From Treponema sp. (GTDB lineage Bacteria; Spirochaetota; Spirochaetia; Treponematales; Breznakiellaceae): DNA of 42,179 nt. A program made the position numbers and the translations under genes. Location: contig JAIROG010000079.1 in assembly GCA_031257675.1 (NCBI GenBank), positions 1-42,179 of the forward strand, given 5' to 3'. Below, one piece after another: positions 1 through 8,445 of the stretch. Below the pieces are notes generated by a model. That model did no database searches. It saw nothing but the letters and a program-made list of their open reading frames with translations, and was not told the DNA's origin. Position 1 is the first letter of the stretch, and each line of letters starts with the position of its first letter.

Positions 1-118
1 ACCGATCCCGGCTCATGTCGCTCGGATACGCCACTCTCATACTGTTTCCTCTCCCTATTGGGTTCCTCCATTATCTAACTTTTTGCGAATCTTGTAAATA
101 TATTGAACACGCCCTTAG

Positions 119-152
119 AAAACCTCTAAAAACTTCAGTTTTTAGAGGTTTT
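119..152. terminator. Hairpin with T-rich tail, probable terminator
   Basis: A near-perfect inverted repeat: AAAACCTCTAAAAAC pairs with GTTTTTAGAGGTTTT around a short TTCA-type loop. A/T runs sit on both sides, so it could terminate transcription in either direction. It lies in gene-free sequence to the left of the first coding remnant; no gene is recognisable at 1-118. Confidence 0.6.
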
Positions 153-297
153 CTTACCCCTTGGAGAAAATTGCATTTGCATAATTATTGTTGTTTAGAT
201 GAAAAACAACACATTGTTTTTTCCACGCCCCTTTACACTTGAAGGTGTGTCTTTCGCATGCGCGGATGCGATTTACAGGCGGAAAGGAGAATTATTT

Positions 298-674
298 ATG
301 AAAAAGGCTGTGAAAGCGGCGCGTTCGTTTTTTCAAAGCGCATGGTGGAGGCGGATCGCGGCGACATCTCTGGCGGCATCGTTCGGATTCAACGAGACGA
401 CGAGTCCCTGGGAAGCGGCTGGGCCGTTCAGTTTGAGGCGCGGCGGGAGCTTTCGGCCGCCTATCCGGGGGCGGCGTGATCGAATCCGGCGGACTATCAC
501 ATCGGCCGCGACAGGCGGGAGCGGTTCTCCTCCCAGTCCGCGCATTTTGTCAGCCATTATCATCTGGTCTTGACCCGCAATCTCAAAAGCGGAATCTACG
601 CCAAGACGAACAGACTGCTCTACAAACAAAATGAAAGCGAAGGCTGTCTTGACAGGGCGCAGCGCGAGCGGTAG
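298..674 (+). pseudogene. VirB4/TrbE-like conjugation ATPase N-terminal remnant
   Basis: A Shine-Dalgarno-like GGAGAA precedes the ATG at 298. The coding signal then jumps frame at least twice. The frame beginning near 340 encodes a stretch containing LGSGWAVQFEARRELSAAYP, and after another shift a second stretch contains DRRERFSSQSAHFVSHYHL before a TAG at 672-674. The order 'GSGW-hydrophobic-R-AAYP' then 'RRxxF...HF-S-Y-L-LT' resembles the N-terminal region of VirB4/TrbE/CagE ATPases, which power type IV secretion. Nothing of the Walker A/B ATPase domain remains, so this is a short, broken remnant. The family assignment is an inference from motif resemblance only. The following gene remnant also looks membrane-associated, which fits a degraded conjugation module. 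Confidence 0.35.
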
Positions 675-691
675 GAGGGGGTGTGAAAAAG

Positions 692-1673
692 ATGAAAAAG
701 AAATGTCCTTTTATCGCCGCAGTCTTTCTGCGGCGTGACGGACGGATTGGCGCCGGCGGCGTACAACGCCTTTGATTCGCCGCTTATAGACGGCATAGCG
801 TATTTTATGAGCGCCGCGGACATGGCGGCGAAGCTGGCGGCCGTTCTCGGCGTGGTGTGAAACGCCTTCAATCTCTGGATGGGGACGGATCGGGTGAGGA
901 AGGCGCGTGCGGACATCATCACAAACTTCCTCATTTTTATCGCGGCGTTCAACCTGTATCTCGCAGTTGCAAGCGGCGCGATAAATCTCGCGATCACTAT
1001 AAAAGCGATCGCCAGCTCCGGAAACAAAGACATTTTGAAAGAGTTCGGCGAGTTATACTATTCATGCCGGCGAAAAGTGGTTGCGGCGGAAGCGATGGTC
1101 AACGACTTTGTGAAAAACGGCTATTACTCGCCCAACATATTGAACGAACAGACGCTCAGGCAAATAGCGGACATGGGAGGAGGGGCGGCGAATTTGGACG
1201 TGCGCATGTCCCGGTTTGAAGACCCGCCTGTCAACGCCGGCGGGTGGACGGACGGGCGTTACACGGGAAACGGGGCGGAGACTGCGGGGGATGTGATGGC
1301 GAGGAACCAAGCCGGAGCCGAGGAATCGCAGCGCCGCCGAACTCCTCAAGCAATCAAAGAAGGCGGCGTCGGGCAGGCGATGGTCATCCTAAATTCGATG
1401 CAAGAAGTCTTCGGTCTCTCGGAAAAATCCGCCTACTACCATAATCCCGGCGGAGGAGTCACGGAATATAAGCCCCTCACGTACGATCCGTTCATCAAGA
1501 ATGAGAACGGCAAATACGAATATTTGATCTCTCTTGGCTCCATGATAAAAACGGCGGTGGTCATAGCGCAGGTGATCTCCGCAAAAGAGAGCGTTTTTTA
1601 CGAAGAGGAGGAATCTGAAGGCGAAAAAAGCGGGGGTTTTATGGAAAAGACCTTCGAACAGCCGGTACGTTAG
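692..1673 (+). pseudogene. Decayed membrane protein of a conjugation-type module
   Basis: A strong AGGAGGGGG ribosome site lies at 673-681, ahead of ATG 692 (MKKKCPFIAAVFL, signal-peptide-like). A frameshift near 732 moves the coding signal into the frame reading GVTDGLAPAAYNAFDSPLID. An in-frame TGA at 858-860 sits where NAFNLWMG follows, perhaps a former TGG Trp codon. The open part (879-1673) has a hydrophobic segment (ITNFLIFIAAFNLYLAVASG) followed by a long hydrophilic part ending in an acidic region and EQPVR. The layout, after a VirB4-like remnant, suggests a VirB6/TrbL-type channel or accessory protein, but the family is not recognised with certainty. The stop codon TAG lies inside GTTAGGC, an integron-like core site, so the 3' end may be a recombination junction rather than the native terminus. 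Confidence 0.4.
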
Positions 1674-1675
1674 GC
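1652..1675 (+). other. Integron attC-like half site (L'-spacer-R')
   Basis: The order is CTTCGAAC, a 9-base spacer AGCCGGTAC, then GTTAGGC. GTTAGGC fits the integron R' core consensus GTTRRRY, and the preceding xxxxxAAC plus spacer matches the L'-spacer-R' layout of attC sites. The spacer is nearly identical to that of the site at 40847-40870 (AGCCGGAAT). No matching R''-L'' half is visible upstream, so only half of a classical attC is present. Confidence 0.4.
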
Positions 1676-1708
1676 GACATAAAAAACAAAAATTTATGAA
1701 AATATTGC

Positions 1709-1730
1709 GCGCCGCCATCCGTGGCGGCGC
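1709..1730. repeat. GC-rich hairpin, left copy of a pair flanking the M55 gene
   Basis: Perfect 8-bp stem GCGCCGCC / GGCGGCGC with loop ATCCGT. The same core (CGCCATCCGTGGCG) recurs at 2632-2659, on the other side of the M55 gene. There is no T-run after it, so it is not a standard terminator in this position. Confidence 0.6.
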
Positions 1731-1793
1731 TAAAGAATGTATTGACATAATTATTTCTTTGATCATATACTTTAAAACAATGGAAGATATAGA

Positions 1794-2630
1794 ATGAAAA
1801 GACAAATGATAATATACGTTGACATGGAAGGGGCAAGTGGAATTTTTGAATATAATAGCAGTGCGGTCATTCACGGATCATCATTGTGGTACGGATATGG
1901 TAAGAAATGTATAACCAGTGATGTGCTTGCGGTTTGTCAAGCCGCAAATGAATGCACGATAGATGAAATATTAATATATGATGGACATTATGCCGGAGAA
2001 ATGGAAAATAATATTATTGTCGATGAATTGCCTAAAAATGTAAAATTATTTGATACATGGAAGAGGTGTTTTGACTGGAGGAGAATTCGCGGACAGGCTG
2101 ATTTGGAACCTTTTGGGCTAATTACTGTGGGACAACACGCGCGATATGGAGAAACAGACGCATATTTTCCGCACACAATACAATCACCGCCTATAAAAGC
2201 ATTATATGTAAATGAAAAACATATTGCGGAGATTGGAATGTGCGCATATAGTTTTTTTGGAACAAAATATATTGCGAATATTGGTTGTATGGCATCAATG
2301 AAAGAAGCGAAAGAAATAAGTCAAAATATTACTTGCATACCGGTAAAGGATAAAAAAAACAAATGGGAACCGAATTATACTGAAACATTTCCAATAATAA
2401 AAGAAAATATAATTGAGGCAATTGATGATATTAAAAACAAAGAGAAAATAGAAATTTACGAACCATGTATTTTCAAAATGGAATTATGTGATAATTATAA
2501 ATTCAGAGAACCGGAAAAGATAGCATGGAAGGGGACATTTTCCGAAAAAGAAGCGTATTGGGAGGCAGTTTCGGTTGAAATGGGATTGGAATTATTTAAT
2601 TTTGTAAGGAAATATATAATAAATGAATAA
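1794..2630 (+). CDS. M55 family metallopeptidase (DppA-like D-aminopeptidase)
   Basis: The 278-residue product begins MKRQMIIYVDMEGASGI. This is the M55/DppA N-terminal metal-binding signature, with Asp10 and Glu12 as expected zinc ligands. A central GQHARYG and a later FPHT supply the His residues that this family uses for its binuclear zinc site. M55 enzymes such as Bacillus subtilis DppA release D-amino acids from short peptides and assemble as a self-compartmentalising ring; the exact substrate here is unknown. The protein is cytoplasmic, with no signal peptide. The gene is markedly AT-rich (AAA, ATA and AAT codons predominate) against its GC-richer neighbours. It stands alone between attC-like half sites (GTTAGGC at 1669, GCCTAAC at 2678) and two hairpins with the same loop, suggesting acquisition by transfer. 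No clear ribosome site precedes the ATG. Confidence 0.85.
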   Translation: MKRQMIIYVDMEGASGIFEYNSSAVIHGSSLWYGYGKKCITSDVLAVCQAANECTIDEILIYDGHYAGEMENNIIVDELPKNVKLFDTWKRCFDWRRIRGQADLEPFGLITVGQHARYGETDAYFPHTIQSPPIKALYVNEKHIAEIGMCAYSFFGTKYIANIGCMASMKEAKEISQNITCIPVKDKKNKWEPNYTETFPIIKENIIEAIDDIKNKEKIEIYEPCIFKMELCDNYKFREPEKIAWKGTFSEKEAYWEAVSVEMGLELFNFVRKYIINE

Positions 2631-2631
2631 A

Positions 2632-2659
2632 AAGCGCCCGCCATCCGTGGCGGGCGCTT
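2632..2659. terminator. GC-rich hairpin after M55 gene, right copy of the pair
   Basis: Stem AAGCGCCCGCC / GGCGGGCGCTT around loop ATCCGT, starting 2 bases after the M55 stop codon. It is followed at some distance by TTTTTT (near 2667), so it can act as a terminator. Its core and loop are shared with the hairpin at 1709-1730, marking it as part of a small repeat pair. Confidence 0.6.
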
Positions 2660-2677
2660 CGTAATGTTTTTTACGCC

Positions 2678-2738
2678 GCCTAACAGTCTGTATGCGCTTC
2701 GCCGCCAATAAGCGCCCCTGCGCAACTAATGATGTGGT
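2678..2738 (+). other. Integron attC-like site
   Basis: R''-like GCCTAAC (2678-2684), 5-base spacer AGTCT, L''-like GTATGCGC (2690-2697), a GC-rich stem region, then an L'-like TGCGCAAC (2719-2726) complementary to L''. The total of about 60 bp fits the attC size range. The final R' box (GTTRRRY) is not recognisable: GTGG is found where GTTAGG would be expected. The first half aligns with the inverse complement of the site at 41744-41764. Confidence 0.45.
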
Positions 2739-2851
2739 TTTGTTTGTAGTTAAAACTGAATTTCCAGACGGGGAACAACTGAATGAAGGGCGCGTATTGT
2801 TAAAGAAAGTGTGAATATATACAAGAACATAATTCATGTAAATGAACTGCC

Positions 2852-2878
2852 CGCCCTAAAGGGCCGCCCTTTAGGGCG
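2852..2878. terminator. Hairpin downstream of the PII-like gene
   Basis: Perfect 11-bp stem CGCCCTAAAGG / CCTTTAGGCG-type pairing (2852-2862 with 2868-2878) and a 5-base loop, 36 bp past the stop of the minus-strand PII-like gene. No long T-run follows on the minus strand. A similar CCGCCCTTTAGGGCGG palindrome occurs at about 42089-42104, so it may instead belong to the hairpin-repeat family. Confidence 0.45.
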
Positions 2879-2913
2879 CAGTATTACACCCACGCATTCC
2901 AAGATATAGATTT

Positions 2914-3714
2914 CTACCCAATATCGTTCAAACTCATCACCTGATCGGCTGGCAGAGAGAACACGATGCCTTCCGCCTTGCTTGAAGCGCCGTACGCGGC
3001 GCTCACAGCTTGCATGATGCCCAGACTTTTTTCCCTGTCGGTGAGCATAATGATGATTTCCTTTTCATCCTGTATTGAAATCCCCAAAAACTTCTTGGCT
3101 TTTTGCGAAGAAAGCCCGCGCGCGCTTATCACCGTGCCGCCCCGCGATCCGGCTTCACGGGCTGTTTTCATAAATTCATCGCTGTACCCGTTGTTCAATA
3201 TAGAAATAATAACGTTGTTTTTTATTTCAACCGCTTTCGATTCCATTTCTTCTCCTTTATGCGTTGTTTCCATTGACGCATCTTTCTTTTCGTCTTTTTT
3301 GTCGGAGCCTGCGGCGGCTCCACAGGCTTCTGTAGTTTCCGCAACAACATGCGTTTTCAAAAAGAGTTCCATGATTGGGGCGTTTATCCCTGAAAGCGGA
3401 ACCGTAAAGGCGATGCCGGCGCCCGCGCTGCGTACACCCATTTTCCGCCGTACCGCCCTGATGATGACAGGCGTTGACGCGCCTTCCACAAGGCACAGAA
3501 TCAACGCCTTATCCGTGCCGCCCACGCCGAGAATATCAAGAATCTCGGAGGTGGCGGTTCCCCGCGCCTTGCTCATAAAAACAAAGTTGGAATAATCTTT
3601 CTCGAACACCTCTGAGATCGCCCTAATCTTATCCCAGTCTATGATAAGAAAGAGCAGTTTAAAAAAACGGCGCGGCGCGGCGCTTTGTACACTCTGGTCT
3701 TTAGGCATAAACAT
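2914..3714 (-). CDS. Tandem PII-like (GlnB-type) signalling protein
   Basis: The product has 266 residues and appears to be two PII-like ferredoxin-fold domains joined by a Lys/Glu-rich linker (about residues 128-165). Domain 1 starts FKLLFLIIDWDK and ends near FTVPLSGI. Domain 2 starts NNVIISILNNGYSDEF and ends near FSLPADQV. Both show the PII pattern of an opening beta strand, a helix and a closing strand. Neither has the classical T-loop tyrosine signature, so this is a PII-like sensor rather than GlnB/GlnK. The gene overlaps the end of the upstream DUF1538 gene by 14 bases, with GGGAG six bases before ATG 3714. Tight coupling implies that it controls or is controlled by that transporter. 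PII proteins normally sense ATP/ADP, 2-oxoglutarate or bicarbonate; the ligand here is unknown. A second ATG lies two codons in. Confidence 0.75.
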   Translation of the reverse strand: MFMPKDQSVQSAAPRRFFKLLFLIIDWDKIRAISEVFEKDYSNFVFMSKARGTATSEILDILGVGGTDKALILCLVEGASTPVIIRAVRRKMGVRSAGAGIAFTVPLSGINAPIMELFLKTHVVAETTEACGAAAGSDKKDEKKDASMETTHKGEEMESKAVEIKNNVIISILNNGYSDEFMKTAREAGSRGGTVISARGLSSQKAKKFLGISIQDEKEIIIMLTDREKSLGIMQAVSAAYGASSKAEGIVFSLPADQVMSLNDIG

Positions 3715-5263
3715 AATCTCCCTCGAATACGATGATCTCGCTCGCTCTCTCCCTGCCCATGAGTTCGGCTTCGGAAAGCGCTTCTTCCGCCTTCATCTTC
3801 CGTCCATATACAAGCCCCAAAAGCTGAATAACCACCAGCGGCGTCATAGCGACCATTGCCACAATGCCGAAAGCGTCTTTCATCATTTCGCCGCCCACGC
3901 CTTCGCACGTTCCAAGCGCGAGCGGAAGGAGAAATGTTGAAGTCATTGGACCGGAACATACGCCGCCTGAGTCAAAGGCTATGCCGGTGAAGATGCGCGG
4001 CACGAAAAAGGTGAGAATGAGGGCGAATGTGTACCCCGGTATCAAAATCCACATGATTGAAATGCCGGTGAGTATCCGTACCATAGTGATGCCCAAGGCA
4101 AGAGACATGCCGATTGAAAGGGCCGTGTTCATCACCTTCTGCGTAATTGCTCCCTGGGACACGTCTTCCACCTGCTTGTTAAGCACGTGAACCGCGGGCT
4201 CCGCCGCGACGATGAAGTACCCGATGATCATACTCAGCGGCGCCAACACCCACTTGAATTCCGTTCTTGCAAGATCGTAGCCGAATAGATGTCCCACCGG
4301 AATAAAGCCGACTTCCACGCCGGTCAGGAACAACACAAGCCCGATGAAGGTGTAGACGAGTCCGACTAATATCTTCATAAGCTGCTGCTTCTTATACCGT
4401 CTTGAAATCAACTGGAAGACGACAAAAAACAGGAGAATTGCGGCAAGCGCCATGGAGACATCCCGTATCTTTGCGGGGAACGCTTCCAGAAAGCTGAGAA
4501 CAACATCCCTGTCCGTATACGCGGCTATCGCGGCAGTGTCAATAGGTTCGCCCGCGTCAACCTTGTTGATGTGCTTTACTATGCCGAGTATCAGCACCGA
4601 AAGGATGGGTCCTATGCTGCACAGGGCGACGAAGCCAAAGCTGTCTTCCTTTGACCCTTTGTCGCCGCGCAAAGACGCGACGCCGAAGCACATTGCCAGC
4701 ATAAACGGCACGGTCATGGGTCCGGTGGTAACGCCGCCCGAGTCAAAGGCTACGGGTATGAAGGAACCGTCCGGCGTGGTGAGCATATAGCCCGCAATGG
4801 CAAAGGTAATAATATAAAAGCCAAGAAGCAACACTTTGAGTGGAATTCCGAACAACACCCGTAGTACGGCTATGGCGAGGAAAAGCCCAACGCCCAGACC
4901 AACAGTGACAATCAGCGCCCACGGATTGAGCGATTCGGCAAGCTGTCCCGCAAGCACCTGTAAATCCGGTTCCGCGACAGTGATGATTACGCCCATAACA
5001 AAACTAATGCCGAGCGCCAGCGCCAGCTTCGAGGTCTTGGTAAGCTGGGCGCCGATCCCTTCGCCCATGGGCATCATCGCCATATCCGCGCCCAACGTGA
5101 AGAAACCCATGCCAATAATGAGCAACGCCGCTCCGGTAAGGAACATGACGATGACGCCCGCCGACATCGGCGCCAGCGCGACGCTCGCAATGAGTACAAT
5201 AGCGGTTATGGGAAGCACTGATGAAAACGCTTCCTGTATCTTTTCCTGCAAGACTTTATTCAT
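3701..5263 (-). CDS. DUF1538 (UmpAB-type) multi-pass membrane protein
   Basis: The predicted protein of about 520 residues is strongly hydrophobic and internally duplicated. Both halves contain a Gly-rich AFDSGGVxxGPMT segment (residues about 175-185 and 420-432), diagnostic of the DUF1538 family, and an MGMGFF/LGITMVR-type loop. In many bacteria the two halves are separate genes (UmpA, UmpB) beside a PII gene; here they are fused and followed at once by a tandem PII gene. The role is probably transport across the inner membrane, with unknown substrate. The start at 5263 (MNKVLQEK) is chosen because AAAGGAG lies about ten bases upstream; a longer TTG-initiated frame from 5293 lacks a ribosome site. 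The C-terminus (ERASEIIVFEGDYVYA) overlaps the next gene. Confidence 0.8.
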   Translation of the reverse strand: MNKVLQEKIQEAFSSVLPITAIVLIASVALAPMSAGVIVMFLTGAALLIIGMGFFTLGADMAMMPMGEGIGAQLTKTSKLALALGISFVMGVIITVAEPDLQVLAGQLAESLNPWALIVTVGLGVGLFLAIAVLRVLFGIPLKVLLLGFYIITFAIAGYMLTTPDGSFIPVAFDSGGVTTGPMTVPFMLAMCFGVASLRGDKGSKEDSFGFVALCSIGPILSVLILGIVKHINKVDAGEPIDTAAIAAYTDRDVVLSFLEAFPAKIRDVSMALAAILLFFVVFQLISRRYKKQQLMKILVGLVYTFIGLVLFLTGVEVGFIPVGHLFGYDLARTEFKWVLAPLSMIIGYFIVAAEPAVHVLNKQVEDVSQGAITQKVMNTALSIGMSLALGITMVRILTGISIMWILIPGYTFALILTFFVPRIFTGIAFDSGGVCSGPMTSTFLLPLALGTCEGVGGEMMKDAFGIVAMVAMTPLVVIQLLGLVYGRKMKAEEALSEAELMGRERASEIIVFEGDYVYA

Positions 5264-5353
5264 AAATTTGCCACTCCTTTGCTCTATTAGCAAGGTTTAA
5301 CGCCCCGCCCTCCGGCATTGGCGGCGCAAAAAATAACGGTAGACCCATACTTG

Positions 5354-8300
5354 CTACACAGGCAGCGTACGCGCCGCGACCCCCAACGCCGCGGCTGTTT
5401 TTTCCGCGCCGCCGCCCTTGCCTTCAATCACACAGGACGCGCGGTTCACGCCGCTGTCTATCTGTTCCGCAATACGGTTTGCCGCGGCGGCAAGGTCGCC
5501 AGCGGTCATATCCAGCAGGTAATTCCGGCTTCGTGACCGTTGCGCATCCTCAACGCCGCAGAGAAACCTGAAAAAATCAACCGCGCCCTTTTCTTTGGGC
5601 GTCTGCGGACGCGTTTCATTGGCATAGACGCCGATGATCGTCTTTTCCATGCTGTCGCCGTCAATATTTCCGCCGCTTATGTGTTTGAATGACGTGTAAA
5701 ACGCGCCCAGCGTTTTAAGCGGATCTGGATCACGGTAACTTGCAAGGACGAACGTGCGCTCCAATCCGTTGGGAAGCGCATACGCCCCATAGGCGCCGCC
5801 TTTCATGCGGATGTTTTCCCACAACTCGCCTGTCGCCGCATAGTGCGACAGCGCCACTTCCGCAACATAGTCCCTTGTGGCGTACTCCGAAGAGGGAACA
5901 ATGAGGCTTGCAAACCCCACCTGCAAAGACCGGGACATCCAAACCTCGTCTTTTTTCCCGTTGTCCGGCGCTTGGCTTCCGTTTGAACACAGTGAAAAAA
6001 ACGCCTGCTCTGATGCGCCGGCGTTCCGGGGCTTGGGGGCGCCGAAACGCGCGTACGTCCGCTCAAAGAGCGGCGCCGCCGCATCAATGGTTTCTTTGGA
6101 TGCGGTAAGGTTGATCAAGACGCCTGCGGACGCGAGCTTGTCTCGTATACGGGTTAGATTCGCGCCTATTTCAGACGTGTCCATGGACGTTATCTTTTGG
6201 ATAAACTCAATCTGAAAGATGCCATGCCAGATCTCTTCTATAGCTTGTGATTTTGAGAAACGCCTGCCCGCTCTGCACATGGCGTAGCCATGTCCATGGG
6301 GCGCGACGCTGGAAGCCAAATCGTTTTTGAAGTTCAGCGCAATGTCGTTAAGCCGGCGCATATCCGTAAAATCCGCTTTGGTAATGATGTCAAGGCTGAG
6401 GTCAACGCTTGCCGGCAGCTTCTCGTCAAGGCACCTGAAATTCCAGACAAGCCAATCCCGCGCCCGGAGATCAAAGACGCCGGAAGGCGTCGCAACGCTG
6501 CGGCTTGAACCGGGCGATATGGGGAAACTCATCAGAGCCGCAGAGAAATCGCCTGCGGTGCGAGCCAAAAGGCTTGAAACCGCCGCGTAATCCATGCCCG
6601 GCAGTCCGGTTGACACCGCGGCGCGGCTGAACAGGGTGAGCCATGGATACTCTTCCGGTTCAAGAACATCCGCCGGAACCGCTATGTTCACGTAGGAGAT
6701 GCCGTTGGTGAAGAGGTCATGCGCCATAACCGGCGCGCCGCCCGCATCAAAGAGTTTTCGGGGCGTCACAACGATTTCCCGCGAAAGATCGCGCAGGGAC
6801 AAATGAGGGACAGATGCCAGCGCTTCCGGGCTGTCCTTTTCACCCTGCAATTTTTCAAGGCCCCTGTTTTTTTTCTCTATGGCTTTCAAGTCCGCCTTTG
6901 AAAGCGACGCCTGTTTTTCCGCCAGTTTTTGCGCGAGAGCGGCTTCTTTTTCCTCAAGGAAGCTTGTTTCCAGACCGCTGGTTTCCGGTTCAATAGAAAG
7001 CAGGGCGCGGTGCGGGTTGTCAAGCAAGTATGTCTGAATAAGCTGTTCGACATAGCGTCCGCCCTCCGCGCCGTTGAGTTTTTCTTTTATGGTGGTGAAA
7101 GAAGGCAGGAAGAGCAGGCTTTCCCATGGTTTCTCTCCGTGCAGCCAGCCGCGCAATGTCCGTTGCAACCACACAAGCGAAAAAGGGCCGCGCGCTCTGT
7201 TTATTTCACGGTTTGAAAACTCAAGGGAAACTACGGCGGATTCAATGTCTTCTTTCAGGACGCCTTCCCGCGTCAAACGCCGCAATTCTTCCATAATGAG
7301 CCGCTCGACAGCTTCAGCCGTGGTTTTAGAGAGATCAACGCCCCGCAGTCCCGCCGTCATAATGGTCTGCCTGCGCTCGTCCTCAAACCCGCTTGCCGGC
7401 GACAGATCCTCCCCAAGCCCTGACTCAACGAGCGACTTGGCAAGCGGAGACCCGTCGTGTCCCAAAAGAATTTCGGAGAGGGTGGCGAGCGCCATTGTCT
7501 CTTCCGGATTCGTCGCGTCGCCGCAGAGCCACGAAAGCAGAACCACGGACTTCTCTCCGCCAATCGCCTGGCATTGCGCCCGCGCCCGCCTGGGTTTTTC
7601 CCACTTTTTCACCAAAGGAATCGGCGGCGCGGCGGCGCCTGCTGGCAACGCCTGCAATAGCGCGTCCAGAAAGGCGAATTGTTTTTCGCTTGCGATATTG
7701 CCCGCCAGAAAAATCTTGCAATTCGCCGGAGAATAGCGGCTTTTGTGAAAATTCTTGAAATATTCAAACGTCAAATCCGGTATACATGCGGGATCGCCTC
7801 CGGATTCGCAGGCGTACGGCGTCCCCTCAAACAGCGTCTGCGCCGTCAAACGCTCGGCGACCGTCTCTATCGAAGAATACGCGCCCTTCATTTCGTTATA
7901 CACAACGCCTGTGACGGAAAGTTTTTTCTCTTTTTTACCGGAGGGCGCTTCGCCGGCGACAAGTTCCAGCCGGTGTCCTTCCTGCATAAACGTCCATTCG
8001 GAAAGCAGGGGGCGAAACACCGCGTCAGCGTACACGCCCATTATATTGAAGTAATCGCGCTCATTGACCGAGCTTGCCGGATACACAGTTTTATCTGGAA
8101 ACGTCCACGCATTGAGATAGGTTTGAAGGCTGCCTTGACCCAGCGCGAGAAAAGCGTCTTTCAGCGGATAACGCTCCGATCCGCACAGCACAGAGTGTTC
8201 TATGATATGAGCGACGCCTGTTGAATCCTCAGGAGCGGTGGCAAAACAGAAGGCAAAGAGGTTCTCTTCATCATCATTCAGAACATGAAACGCCTCCGCG

Positions 8301-8413
8301 CCGCTTTGTATATGTCTGGCATATACGCCAGCCGCATTAATTTCACTCAAATCGGCAATGTCAAGGATCTCAAACCCATGCGCCACTTGCCCCTTTTTCA
8401 ACGCCGTTTCCAT
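5354..8413 (-). CDS. M16C zinc metallopeptidase (presequence protease / insulinase type)
   Basis: This protein of about 1019 residues has the inverted zinc motif HxxEH as HIIEH within GVAHIIEHSVLCGS (near residue 70). The distal glutamate lies in VVYNEMKGAYSS. Four M16 half-domains with an M16C-associated helical hinge (EKEAALAQKLAEKQ region, near residues 480-540) match the PreP/CPBP layout and its usual length of about 1000. Such enzymes trap and degrade short unfolded peptides inside a closed chamber. No signal peptide is present, so it is probably cytoplasmic. The start at 8413 is preferred because GGAGAGG lies just upstream; a further ATG at 8428 has no ribosome site. It sits 30-odd bases downstream of the fliG paralogue on the same strand and may be cotranscribed with it. 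Confidence 0.9.
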   Translation of the reverse strand: METALKKGQVAHGFEILDIADLSEINAAGVYARHIQSGAEAFHVLNDDEENLFAFCFATAPEDSTGVAHIIEHSVLCGSERYPLKDAFLALGQGSLQTYLNAWTFPDKTVYPASSVNERDYFNIMGVYADAVFRPLLSEWTFMQEGHRLELVAGEAPSGKKEKKLSVTGVVYNEMKGAYSSIETVAERLTAQTLFEGTPYACESGGDPACIPDLTFEYFKNFHKSRYSPANCKIFLAGNIASEKQFAFLDALLQALPAGAAAPPIPLVKKWEKPRRARAQCQAIGGEKSVVLLSWLCGDATNPEETMALATLSEILLGHDGSPLAKSLVESGLGEDLSPASGFEDERRQTIMTAGLRGVDLSKTTAEAVERLIMEELRRLTREGVLKEDIESAVVSLEFSNREINRARGPFSLVWLQRTLRGWLHGEKPWESLLFLPSFTTIKEKLNGAEGGRYVEQLIQTYLLDNPHRALLSIEPETSGLETSFLEEKEAALAQKLAEKQASLSKADLKAIEKKNRGLEKLQGEKDSPEALASVPHLSLRDLSREIVVTPRKLFDAGGAPVMAHDLFTNGISYVNIAVPADVLEPEEYPWLTLFSRAAVSTGLPGMDYAAVSSLLARTAGDFSAALMSFPISPGSSRSVATPSGVFDLRARDWLVWNFRCLDEKLPASVDLSLDIITKADFTDMRRLNDIALNFKNDLASSVAPHGHGYAMCRAGRRFSKSQAIEEIWHGIFQIEFIQKITSMDTSEIGANLTRIRDKLASAGVLINLTASKETIDAAAPLFERTYARFGAPKPRNAGASEQAFFSLCSNGSQAPDNGKKDEVWMSRSLQVGFASLIVPSSEYATRDYVAEVALSHYAATGELWENIRMKGGAYGAYALPNGLERTFVLASYRDPDPLKTLGAFYTSFKHISGGNIDGDSMEKTIIGVYANETRPQTPKEKGAVDFFRFLCGVEDAQRSRSRNYLLDMTAGDLAAAANRIAEQIDSGVNRASCVIEGKGGGAEKTAAALGVAARTLPV

Positions 8414-8445
8414 CGCGCCTCTCCACATAAATTTTTCATTTTTTC

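Noticed and set aside
15-242. Short frame at the left end
   Set aside because: It runs through the terminator hairpin at 119-152, has no ribosome site and no recognisable product.
3641-5300. Plus-strand frames over the DUF1538 and PII genes
   Set aside because: Shadows of the real minus-strand genes; no ribosome sites and no family resemblance.
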